Origin: Lewinellaceae bacterium
GTDB taxonomy: Bacteria; Bacteroidota; Bacteroidia; Chitinophagales; Saprospiraceae
Direction of reading: 5' to 3'
DNA: 64,000 bases
Assembly: GCA_020636075.1 (NCBI GenBank)
Contig: JACJYO010000002.1
Location: 496,001-560,000 of the forward strand
Of this stretch, positions 45,959 through 54,881 are shown piece by piece. The first letter of the stretch is position 1, and every line of letters starts with the position of its first letter. Position numbers and translations under genes: made by a program. The notes under the pieces were generated by a model. The model saw only the letters and a list, made by a program, of their open reading frames with translations. It had not been told where the DNA came from and did not search any database.

Positions 45959-46759
45959 TCATCCGACATCCGGATTCGTAAACGCGCGATAATGGTTTTC
46001 AGAAATCAGTATTTCCTGAATATCGGGTTCAATCAAGTTCGCTTTCCGGACGCGATCGGCAAATTCCGGGTTAAGCCCGCTTACCGCATAGTAAAAAATA
46101 TGCCCCTGTTCAAACCGGGAGAACAACGAGCGCACGGTGTTCAGGAAGAACTGCTGTTCCACTTCGCTTTCCAGGGTATACCCGATCAGGTGTTGGATAT
46201 TCTTGAAATACACTTCAAATGCCCCGGATTCATGCTCAAAATAATTCCGGAAATATTCCTGAACCTCCTGCAGGGCTTTCAAACTGGTTTTGTTGGTTTG
46301 ATTGCGGAATTGGAGTTTGTGCATTTGATAAAAATTGTAAACGGCTGCACGGCCGGAAGTCAGCTCTTCGTCGTCGCCTGAAACACTCACATAACGTATA
46401 GCTTCGAGGTTTTTAAAATGAATGTCCAGCAACTTGAAAAAATTATCACGCCGGGTTGGCAAGGCTTGAATTTTCAAATCGGATTCCACTACTGTTTTTT
46501 TCAAACCCGGACTTTCTATCTTATCGATTATCCCCAGAACATTGCTGCGCAGGCGGTTCATTCCAATCTCAATTTGTTCATAAGGCAAGGTATTGATCGT
46601 GGATATGTACATCAGGTCGTTGTACTGACTTTTTAGCAGTATGAACTCGTTGTACAAATCGGAAGCCGGGTCAATTACTTCTTCCACGGCCTCTATCCCG
46701 AAGTTGAGGCCTTTGGCCACCCGCTCTTTTAGTTTGGACTGAATTTCAGTGACGTTCAT
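45959..46759 (-). CDS. EAD11-like / putative abortive-infection protein
   Basis: 266 residues without signal or membrane segment. Residues 1-85 match the pattern of effector-associated domain 11: a helical start (IQSKLKERVAKGLNFGIEAV), then NEFILLKSQYNDLMYIST and IEIGMNRLRSNVLGIIDKIE. EADs recruit effectors in bacterial conflict systems. Residues about 165-266 resemble the putative phage abortive infection protein (putAbiC) fold: FEVYFKNIQHLIGYTLE, LNTVRSLFSRFEQGHIFYYA. It is monocistronic, between the receptor gene and a flippase gene. Domain calls are by eye; a stress or signalling role cannot be excluded. Confidence 0.6.
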   Translation of the reverse strand: MNVTEIQSKLKERVAKGLNFGIEAVEEVIDPASDLYNEFILLKSQYNDLMYISTINTLPYEQIEIGMNRLRSNVLGIIDKIESPGLKKTVVESDLKIQALPTRRDNFFKLLDIHFKNLEAIRYVSVSGDDEELTSGRAAVYNFYQMHKLQFRNQTNKTSLKALQEVQEYFRNYFEHESGAFEVYFKNIQHLIGYTLESEVEQQFFLNTVRSLFSRFEQGHIFYYAVSGLNPEFADRVRKANLIEPDIQEILISENHYRAFTNPDVG

Positions 46760-46840
46760 GGGTAATAACTAATGGTGCAAAATAAATGGAATGTGCTGCA
46801 TCGGCGCCTTAAATTCGACGAGCGAAGGGGCAGATCATAT

Positions 46841-48353
46841 TTACGCAGGAGGTTTCTCTTTCGTATCCAGATTATAATTTTTTCCTGAAAAAATCATCAG
46901 AATGCGCATAAAGTCCGTCTGCCAGGGGCTCCATACGATCAAGAATGCCAGGCCAGCCAAAAAAACGATCGTTTTCAAAATCAGCACATGCCAAAATCCA
47001 AATGGCAACTGACCGACCAAATACACTGAAAACGCTACCGGAATACAGCTCAGTAAAAACCAGCCCGCATATTCAAAAACAGGCCGAAACCGAACCCCGC
47101 ACCAGCGTCCGAGCACAAAAAGCAAACCCAGTTCTACGGTAACTTTCGCTGCTACCCGGCTCCAGGCTGCTGATTCCGCTGTTGGAACCCGGTATAAAAA
47201 AAACACCAAAAAGCCGGTTAGAGCAAGGGTCCAAAGCACCATCCAAAGCGTCGTCAGCTGTGGTTTGCCAATACCCTTGGTCAGCTGCGGAAACACAGCA
47301 TTCAGCGTGCGCACCAAGCCGGCAACAGAAAAAGCCACCAACAACGGCGCCGCAGCCAGCCATTCCGGTCCGTACAACAACAGGATCAATTCATCAGCAA
47401 ACAAAGCCATCCCCAGGTATACCGGGAACAGGATCAAAACCACATCCCGGGCCGCTTGTTGGAAGTAAGTTTGCAACTGTGTGGCATCGTTCCGCACCTT
47501 CGCAAACACTGGATAACTCACCCGGGTAATCACATAGCCCAGGCGCGCCGTTGGCAACACAAACAGGCTGAATGCCAGGTGGTAATAGCCAAGTGCTGTG
47601 GCGCCAAGCCACTTTCCAATGATCAGTTTATCAAGATAATTCGCAAAAAAATCAGCCCATCGCGCCGACAAATCAAAGGTACCAAAACGAAGCAACGGCC
47701 AGATATCGCGCAACGAACCAGCCCGCAACCACGACACCGGGTAATCCCGCCAGGTAACCCTCCAGCAGACAAGCGCGGCCAGGCTGTTGCGCAGCACATA
47801 ACTCCAGGCCATTGCCCAAACACCCCAACCCAGGGCCAGCAAAACCATCAGCAGTAAAAAACTGGCCAGGTAAACGCCGACTTCTATTTGCGCAACCAAA
47901 CGAAACCTGAAATCACGTATGATCAAACCGCCTTGCACCGCGCCAAACGGCGTTACCAGCATACTCAAGCCCAGCAATGGCAGTAGCCCTTCCAGGTCAG
48001 GCCGGCTATACCACCGCGCTATGGGGTTTGCCGCAACGCCAAGCAAAAACAGGATTAGAGCCCCAAGGGCAAAACTTACCCAGGCCAACGCAGCAAGTTG
48101 CTCTTGCCGCAGGTTTTTCGCCTGAATAACCGCCTGACTGATCCCTGCTTCCGACAAAGGCGCCAAAAAGCCCATAAACGTGGCAGCAAGGGCGAAATCA
48201 CCGGCCGCAGTCGGGCCTGCCCACCGCGCAAACACCAGCATCTGCAAAAACTGCAAGGCCGCGACGCCTATGGAGCCCAGGAAGGAATGGCGGACGCCGC
48301 GACGGTATTGTTGATCTTGTGCTTCGATTGTATTGATCTGTTTTTTTTACCAT
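46841..48353 (-). CDS. Polysaccharide flippase (Wzx/MATE-like), start frameshifted
   Basis: The main frame (46841-48256 and further upstream) encodes a membrane protein with about 12-14 helices of the oligosaccharide flippase family (FARWAGPTAAGDFALAATFM, then FDLSARWADFFANYLDKLII, IGKWLGATALGYYHLAFSLF). It would move lipid-linked glycans across the inner membrane. The frame continues upstream with no standard start until a stop. An ATG at 48353 is followed by an eight-A run that puts it one base out of frame. With seven A it would read MVKKQINTIEAQDQQYRRGV and join the gene perfectly. Either this is a sequencing error or the run is variable in cells. Confidence 0.8.
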
Positions 48354-48370
48354 GGAGGCATGGAGGACAC

Positions 48371-48533
48371 AGCCATCAACTTAAGAAATTTGAGATCTAG
48401 AGCCTTTTCAAATTTTTCTTTTCAAATCTCCAATTTCAAATTAATAGGATGTTTTCAAGAGTCCCAATTTGAAATTGGAAAAGAAAAAATTAGAAAAGTT
48501 TGTCACCCACTCTGGTAGTTCAAGTTGATGGCT
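48371..48533. repeat. Nested 163-bp palindromic element
   Basis: Perfect outer arms of 12 bp (48371-48382 with 48522-48533) and perfect inner arms of 13 bp (48430-48442 with 48466-48478, loop 23). The interior is AT-rich and partly pairs between them (CTTTTC with GAAAAG stretches). It lies between two minus-strand genes. It could be a small palindromic element or a long terminator or processing structure for the C25 protease transcript. Confidence 0.6.
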
Positions 48534-48546
48534 ATGGTAACCCAAT

Positions 48547-51500
48547 TCACCTCATCAACACCATTTTCCCAAAACCGCCCTTGAAATACCCGTCTGTGGC
48601 CTCGTTTGCAAAAAACTCAAAATCCGAACCGTCGGCTTTTTTGGCCAACGCACGGTACAGGTACACGCCATTGGCCAACTGATCGCCAAACTGATCGCGA
48701 CCGTCCCAACAAAATGAACTGGTATGCGTGCCGGCTTGCATCGGGCCAAACTCCGCCTCTGTGATTTCACGCACCACTCGCCCGCTGACAGTCATGATCT
48801 GCAAGCGAAAATGCGTCGGCGTTTCAGCCCCGGTAAGCGTGTATACAAAACAGGTGGAGGTAGAAAACGGATTGGGGTAATTCAGCAAGTTGGAAATCGA
48901 AGAGCGGGTGATCACCTGAAAATTGACGGCATAGTCAATGCTCCCCGAAATATTGCCGGTGGCATCACGCCCGTTAACCAGCAGCCGGTACAACCCGTCG
49001 TCGGTAAACACCGGCCGCCATTCCAGCCGCGCGCGGTTTTTCTCCGGGAGCTTGGCCGGATCAGCCGGTACGAATAGCACGGTGGGATCGCTATGGGCAA
49101 CAGACCGTATCGTTCCATCGGGATACTGAAGCCGCAACGCAAATGCCGAAGTATCCTGAACCGCCAAAAACCGATTCTCATCCGTCAGGGTCATAATGAC
49201 CACCGGCTGCGGTGACACAAGATCGCCGTCCAGGATATGCAAGCCATCAAACGTTACATCGAGCAGAGGGTTGCGAATGTCCCGGGCCACATAAAATGCC
49301 TGCAGGGCCGTATTATTAAAATGGTGCAATTCTGCCTGGTCATTTGCGGGGTTCACATCTACGATAAGCCGATGGTTCCCGATCAGGTTTTTTGTTTCAA
49401 ACTGAAAAGCAGTGTGCAAACTATCCCCTACCGGTAGGTTTCGGAAACGCCGGAAATAATCCTGTCCCGCATTGGTTTCATTTTCAATTCTAAAACGCAC
49501 CAGCAGGCTGTCGAAAGGCGCCGCTGAAATATTGGAAAACGCAAACGACACACTGCCTGGCTCACCCTGTTGGAGGGTATCGGTGTAAAAACCGGCATGT
49601 AACCGTGGATTCAAAGCCCCCTCCGGCAAGGGTTCGTACAAAACCCGGAGAAATGCAGGTTGCGTGGCAGTGCGCGCGGCCGTATCGCTGGATTCGTACC
49701 GCAGGCGCAAATGCGGAAACAACCCTGCCTGTACTTGCGCAATGCTTGTGTCTGTCGCCGTCGATGTGCTGAACAGCAAAGTGTCTGAAAGCCCTTCGCG
49801 GACCCCCAAAACCGCCAGGCTAACCTGGTCGGAAGGGTCGTCCGAAAACCCGGGCTGCCAAACCAGGCGTTGCCAGGATTTAACCGGCCCGATAGGCGGT
49901 GTTTCAAATTGCCCGACCGACCATTTTGCCTGAAAATTGCGGCGAATATTCAGCACCGAGTCGATGTGATAAACCACCGTGTCTGTTGCGCCATACGCGG
50001 GATTGTCTTTTTGAAAAATCAAACCGTAGGGATGCGGCCCCTGGGTATAGTCAACCAATGTGCGCACTTGCGTTGCGCCTTGGTTTTCAAGAACTTGAAA
50101 TAAATTTCTCCCAAAGGAAACCGAGTCAAGTGCCCAACGGCGCGGCGCATAGCCAAGGGTGTCGTTCCAGGGATGCAGGGCCAGCAAGCCAACGATGGAA
50201 CCCGCCGGAATATCCTGTTCCAAAAATTCCATCAGGGCGATGCGCTCCAGCGAATCCTGGGTATTGAATGAAAACAGGGCTTTGGTCTTTGTCGGGTGCG
50301 AATTGTATTTACTGTTGGGCGGGTTGGGCACGATATGGCCGGTATTGGGGTCTTGCACCATGACTGCAACACCGCGCGTAAGTCCTTGACTATTGAACCC
50401 GGCATCGCCAAAAAATCCTTCGTAATACACATTTTGCATACCGGGGTAACGGTCGCGGTTTCGATAGGCTACGTTGATGCTGATGAACCCCGCGCTGTTT
50501 ACAAATTCCAGGTGCCGGGTACTGTCCACCGCTTCGAGGTTTATAAAATCGCCTTCGGCAAACTGGCCAAAATGCGACTGGTTCCAACCCGGCGCGCTGC
50601 CCGGCAAGTACACAAACGAGCGCTGCCGCCAGGGCACTTGCCCGTTCACCAGGCTATCGCGCGCCACCCGCCAGTAGTACACCGTACCGCCGTTCAACGC
50701 TGCATTGGGTTGCCACTCCAGCAAACCGCCTTTCTGAAATAATTCTCCCGATTTTTTAAATGGACTGTTAAATGTCTCCAACGTATCGAGTTCAAACAAA
50801 TACCGTTGGGCAGTAGCATTGGTGTTCAACGTGGAAGCCCGCAACACCGGTGTTGCCGCTTGCACGATACCGTAGTTTTCCGGAAAAACCGGCGCTACAT
50901 CTTCAGCAAAAAAATAAACCGGCACACCGGCTTGGCCGCTACCATCGATCAATTCGTTGTTGAATTCGGCGGCTGCGGGTTGTTCAGCCAGCACATTTTC
51001 CGGGTCGAGTGTGACCAGAAACCGGTTGAAACCCAACTGACTACCAGATGTTGAAAGGTCATACGTCAAACTGCGTCGGAAAGCCGGCGCCGGTATGGTA
51101 TCCTGCAAGCGGGAAAGCAAAACATCATCAGGTCGGCGCTGGTCCAGTTGCAAGGGTAAGTCGCCACCTGTGTTTTCACCAATGTTTACCACGTCAAATT
51201 GCATTTGCAATTTCGGCTGTTCCAAACTGACCGGATTCGGAGAAATGCTCACAGACTGCCCGTCCACCACATAATCGGGGCCCGGGTAAAAATGCAGCCG
51301 CAAAGCCGGGTCGCCCTGCAGCAAATTTTGATGCAACTGAGCGATTTGCGCCGGATAGCCCGACCCTGACAGATCGCGCACGGTGTTCACTAAAACTTCG
51401 CCGATGGTGGCGCCGTAGTCCGCGCCACCCAGGCGCTCGTAATATTTTTTTCCAAAAGCATGCAACGCATCGGAAAAACTGAAATTGACAGAAGCGAAAT

Positions 51501-53568
51501 AGGCAATAGCCCCGCGCTCCGGCGCCAGTACAAATTGCTCGCCGATGCCCTGCTGCAGATTCGAACATTGGCCTGAAAAGCAGCCCATGATCATCATGAG
51601 CGGATAGCGGCCTTTGTTGTCGTATGCCGCCGGCGCACCTATATCAAAATCGACAGCGCTCGAAGAAGAGTGGCCAAAGATCATCCAGATCGATACGCCG
51701 CCATTGAGCAGGTCCAGCATTTGTTCGTAGCTGGAAAGTTGAATGGGATCATTCGAGGTTTTGTAAAAATTGTGCACATCGGCGCCCACCCGGTTGGTTG
51801 CCAGTTCGTCGGCCATGCTCTGCGTGTATGCCCGGATGCCGGCTGTTTCACCCGCCAGGCCGCCGCTGTTGTGGATCACCCGTTTCATCCAGGCTTTGCC
51901 GGTGAGGGTTTGCGGGGCGTTGGAGAACTGCTGCTCGTGCTCAATCACTTTGTCGAGGTACACCCGGATGTCCGAGGCTCTGGTCACTGCCAGACGGCCA
52001 ACCGGGAACAGCGGCTCCGACAGTTTTTTATCGCGCATGGTCAGCAACTGATCGGCGCCAGGGCTGCCGTAGGTTGGCACAAAAAACAGGGAGTCTGCCA
52101 GCTGGCTTTGCACATCGGGACGTCGGAAGCGGTCGTAATCCAACCCCTTGCCGATGAGCAACAGGAAGCGCGGCGATGGCCAGTTTTTATGCACAAACTG
52201 CACAAAATTGCGCACGGCCATGGGGTGGTAACGCACCCCGTAGGCAAACTGCTCATACAATTCATTGATATCGACCACAGCTACGTTGTATCCTCCACCT
52301 TGCGGGCTGCGCCGGTAATCTGCATAGGCGGCCACATGATCCGCACCGCCATTAGTTGGATCGGAAAACAAGGCAGGATTTGACAAAATGATGTAGTCGG
52401 CCGCCTCCGTCCGGTAATCCCGGAATTGCAGCGCTTGCAAAGTGGTCACCTGGCGAATTCCAGAAACTGGATTTGCCAGCCACAAGCGGCGTGTACCAGT
52501 GGCCGGAGGCAATAAAACCTTCACCAACCCGGCTTCCACTGTTGCTTCCAGGCGCAGCAGGTTGGTCCGGTCCAACAAAAGCGGGGCGCCACCGGAAACA
52601 TTGAAGGCTTGAATTTCTAGATAGCGGGCGTCCGAGCCACTGTCGAGCCAGAATTCCGCCGTAGTGCCGTTTTCAAAATTAAAAAGCCGGGGATAGCGCA
52701 GGAAAATTCCGGCGATGGAATGCCGGTCGTTGCTCCCAAGGCTGGATTGCAGGCGGACTTTGTTGGTGGCAAGCAAACTTGCTGCCGGGATATCAAATTG
52801 GTGCTGAAATACCCGCCAGTTGAAAAATTGATCTTCCGTCAGCAGGCTGTCGTTAAATGTAAGGCGTTGTTGGTGCTGATCTGTTCCGCAAGCATAGCGC
52901 AGGCTCAGTTGTGCCGGAGGGCCGTTTGAAAAAATTTGCTTTGGAGCAATATTGGCCGTGAAATCGCTTGCCGCATGACTGCCATAGCCTTCTCCATCGA
53001 ACCAGGAATATTGAATTTCATTACTGATCTGTCTTTTGAAGCGCGCATTGCTGTAGGCAAACCCGGTTTCTGACCAGCAAAATGGCTCCTTCGGTGGCAG
53101 ATTGCTGAGGTCGTTTGGCGCCGCCGTGTAACGCAGGGCTTGCCCGCTGGTTTCCCAAGTCAGGTAATAGGTCGCTGTATCGTTAAACAGACTGAACCAG
53201 GGGTTAAGGTTGTCGGCATCCGGATTTTCGAATAAATGCCGGTCGAGCGCGTCGCGGTTTTTTTCGCCAAAAAATTCGAGATAATCCTGCGGAGCAAACA
53301 ACCCGTCCGTTGTCGTAAAAACCGGTTCCTGTACTCCGTAGCGGTACAACCTGAACTGGCTGGCAGAAACCGTTGCTACCGGAAAACCCGCATCAGCCAT
53401 TGTTTGGCCCGACAAGCGGTAAACGCCGTCGTCTGCCACCCGGATTTTGAAATAGGTTTTTGAAAAATCGATCCACTCATTGCCGTAGAGGGTATCGGCG
53501 CCATTCCACATTTGGGCGGTGGCGGAAATTGCTGCGAACAGGAAATTGAAAATTAAGGTAAGGCGCAT
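48547..53568 (-). CDS. C25 (gingipain/PorU-type) cysteine protease with C-terminal sorting domain
   Basis: 1673 residues. The signal peptide is MRLTLIFNFLFAAISATAQ. A PorU-like N-terminal region (VADDGVYRLSGQTMADAGFP) precedes the C25 catalytic domain. The catalytic His lies in WMIFGHSSSSAVDFDIG and the Cys in LMMIMGCFSGQCSNL (about residues 640-690). A long series of Ig/beta domains follows, ending in a FlgD/T9SS-type domain (NYPNPFSTSTCFVYTL, then FCWDGRDQFGDQLANGVYLY). PorU, the T9SS sortase, is usually 1100-1300 residues; this protein is longer, so a PorU-like secreted peptidase is the safer call. Confidence 0.85.
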   Translation of the reverse strand: MRLTLIFNFLFAAISATAQMWNGADTLYGNEWIDFSKTYFKIRVADDGVYRLSGQTMADAGFPVATVSASQFRLYRYGVQEPVFTTTDGLFAPQDYLEFFGEKNRDALDRHLFENPDADNLNPWFSLFNDTATYYLTWETSGQALRYTAAPNDLSNLPPKEPFCWSETGFAYSNARFKRQISNEIQYSWFDGEGYGSHAASDFTANIAPKQIFSNGPPAQLSLRYACGTDQHQQRLTFNDSLLTEDQFFNWRVFQHQFDIPAASLLATNKVRLQSSLGSNDRHSIAGIFLRYPRLFNFENGTTAEFWLDSGSDARYLEIQAFNVSGGAPLLLDRTNLLRLEATVEAGLVKVLLPPATGTRRLWLANPVSGIRQVTTLQALQFRDYRTEAADYIILSNPALFSDPTNGGADHVAAYADYRRSPQGGGYNVAVVDINELYEQFAYGVRYHPMAVRNFVQFVHKNWPSPRFLLLIGKGLDYDRFRRPDVQSQLADSLFFVPTYGSPGADQLLTMRDKKLSEPLFPVGRLAVTRASDIRVYLDKVIEHEQQFSNAPQTLTGKAWMKRVIHNSGGLAGETAGIRAYTQSMADELATNRVGADVHNFYKTSNDPIQLSSYEQMLDLLNGGVSIWMIFGHSSSSAVDFDIGAPAAYDNKGRYPLMMIMGCFSGQCSNLQQGIGEQFVLAPERGAIAYFASVNFSFSDALHAFGKKYYERLGGADYGATIGEVLVNTVRDLSGSGYPAQIAQLHQNLLQGDPALRLHFYPGPDYVVDGQSVSISPNPVSLEQPKLQMQFDVVNIGENTGGDLPLQLDQRRPDDVLLSRLQDTIPAPAFRRSLTYDLSTSGSQLGFNRFLVTLDPENVLAEQPAAAEFNNELIDGSGQAGVPVYFFAEDVAPVFPENYGIVQAATPVLRASTLNTNATAQRYLFELDTLETFNSPFKKSGELFQKGGLLEWQPNAALNGGTVYYWRVARDSLVNGQVPWRQRSFVYLPGSAPGWNQSHFGQFAEGDFINLEAVDSTRHLEFVNSAGFISINVAYRNRDRYPGMQNVYYEGFFGDAGFNSQGLTRGVAVMVQDPNTGHIVPNPPNSKYNSHPTKTKALFSFNTQDSLERIALMEFLEQDIPAGSIVGLLALHPWNDTLGYAPRRWALDSVSFGRNLFQVLENQGATQVRTLVDYTQGPHPYGLIFQKDNPAYGATDTVVYHIDSVLNIRRNFQAKWSVGQFETPPIGPVKSWQRLVWQPGFSDDPSDQVSLAVLGVREGLSDTLLFSTSTATDTSIAQVQAGLFPHLRLRYESSDTAARTATQPAFLRVLYEPLPEGALNPRLHAGFYTDTLQQGEPGSVSFAFSNISAAPFDSLLVRFRIENETNAGQDYFRRFRNLPVGDSLHTAFQFETKNLIGNHRLIVDVNPANDQAELHHFNNTALQAFYVARDIRNPLLDVTFDGLHILDGDLVSPQPVVIMTLTDENRFLAVQDTSAFALRLQYPDGTIRSVAHSDPTVLFVPADPAKLPEKNRARLEWRPVFTDDGLYRLLVNGRDATGNISGSIDYAVNFQVITRSSISNLLNYPNPFSTSTCFVYTLTGAETPTHFRLQIMTVSGRVVREITEAEFGPMQAGTHTSSFCWDGRDQFGDQLANGVYLYRALAKKADGSDFEFFANEATDGYFKGGFGKMVLMR

Positions 53569-53630
53569 GAGTATCCGGTGGTAAAATGGACCTTGTGCAA
53601 AACTAGTGAATCTTTGTGGGGGGAATAATT

Positions 53631-53793
53631 TACGATTTACGAATTACGATTTACGATTAGTACACCTTTTCGAAACAGGCATGGTTGCAGCCTTATTAAG
53701 TTTTAAAAAAGGCACGCAATTACCTTAAACCTGAATGGTGGACCAATCGTAAATCGTAATTCGTAAATCGTAAATCGTAATTCGTAATTCGTA
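53631..53793. repeat. Inverted heptamer-repeat arrays flanking a divergent promoter region
   Basis: The right array is seven consecutive 7-base units of AATCGTA or ATTCGTA (53745-53793), ending 2 bases before the ATG at 53796. The left array (53631-53658) is the exact reverse complement of the first 28 bases of the right array. The two are separated by 86 bases. Together they can form a long stem between the divergent C25 protease and cyclase-fold genes. Confidence 0.85.
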
Positions 53794-53795
53794 AA

Positions 53796-54866
53796 ATGTC
53801 CAACCCATCCTGGTCGTATCGCGCCGATGCCGCACTTGCCTGGATCCGCCGAAGCATTGAAGTAACCGGCGGTAAGGGCTCCGCACACAGCTATTCCCCG
53901 TTGTGGGGCTGGGCCGGAGCATACCCCGAAACTACGGGCTACCTCCTCCCTACCCTGCTGCGGTATGCGGAAATAAGGCAGGATGCATCGCTGCGAACAC
54001 TGGCCGGAACCTGTCAAAAATGGCTGATTTCCAAACAATTACCTAGTGGGGCTTTCCCGGGCGGCCTGGCCGGCAATGTCGCTCCCAGCGCCTTCAATAC
54101 CGCTATGATTTTGTTTGGTTTACGAAATCCAGTTGAGAAAACTTTGGCTGAGTTGGAGAATATCCGGCGATCGCTTGAACGCGCCGTTTTCTGGCTGCTT
54201 GGCCTGCTCGAACCCGATGGCGCCTGGCGGCAAGCGGCTTATGTGCCTGGCTTTGTACCCTCGTACTACAGCTATGCCGTTTGGGCAGTTTTGGAAGCCA
54301 ACCTTGATGGATTGTGGCCGGAAATTCCGGGCGCCATGCGCCGGGCCTTGCAGTTTTACGCGCAGCGGTTTCAGCCCGAGGGTACGGTTTCCGATTGGGG
54401 CTTACGCCCCGGGCCGGTGGCGTTCACGCACACCATTGCCTACACCTTGCAAGGTTTTTGGGAAAGCGCGCTATTGCTTGATGAAAAAGAAATTTTGGAA
54501 AAAACGCTGTATGCCGCCGACCGGATTTTGCAGGAGCACCACCGCCATGGTCGGTTAGCCGGCCGTTATGGGCCCAATTGGCGCGGCGATTATTCGTTCA
54601 GTTGTCCGACAGGCAATGCACAATTGAGTATATTGTTTTCACGCATTGGGGAAACCACCGGCGAGCAAACGTTTAAAACTGCGGCTAAGCTGTTTTTAGG
54701 CGAAGCCGCCTGTTTTCAAAAACTTGGGTCGAACCGAAATACCTTTGGAGCATTGCCCGGCTCGGCGCCGTTTTGGGGGCCTTATCTGCGGTGGCGATAC
54801 CCGAATTGGGGGGCGAAGTTTTTTTTGGATGCCGTGGATAAAACTGACGGGATATTGCAAGACTAA
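53796..54866 (+). CDS. Terpenoid-cyclase/prenyltransferase-fold protein
   Basis: 356 residues with the alpha6/alpha6 toroid repeats of the squalene-cyclase/prenyltransferase superfamily. QKWLISKQLPSGAFPGGLAG and LLGLLEPDGAWRQAAYVP show the QxxxGxW/F-like repeat; further turns include QFYAQRFQPEGTVSDWGLR and the final RWRYPNWGAKFFLDAV. There is no DxDD motif and no membrane segment, so it is unlikely to be a hopene cyclase. In other bacteria such proteins sit in surface polysaccharide loci. The start codon directly follows the heptamer array. Function unknown. Confidence 0.7.
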   Translation: MSNPSWSYRADAALAWIRRSIEVTGGKGSAHSYSPLWGWAGAYPETTGYLLPTLLRYAEIRQDASLRTLAGTCQKWLISKQLPSGAFPGGLAGNVAPSAFNTAMILFGLRNPVEKTLAELENIRRSLERAVFWLLGLLEPDGAWRQAAYVPGFVPSYYSYAVWAVLEANLDGLWPEIPGAMRRALQFYAQRFQPEGTVSDWGLRPGPVAFTHTIAYTLQGFWESALLLDEKEILEKTLYAADRILQEHHRHGRLAGRYGPNWRGDYSFSCPTGNAQLSILFSRIGETTGEQTFKTAAKLFLGEAACFQKLGSNRNTFGALPGSAPFWGPYLRWRYPNWGAKFFLDAVDKTDGILQD

Positions 54867-54881
54867 AACCAGCTAATTACC

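Noticed and set aside
53745..53793. Possible CRISPR-like direct repeats
   Set aside because: Units are 7 bases, contiguous, without spacers; a heptamer tandem array, not a CRISPR.
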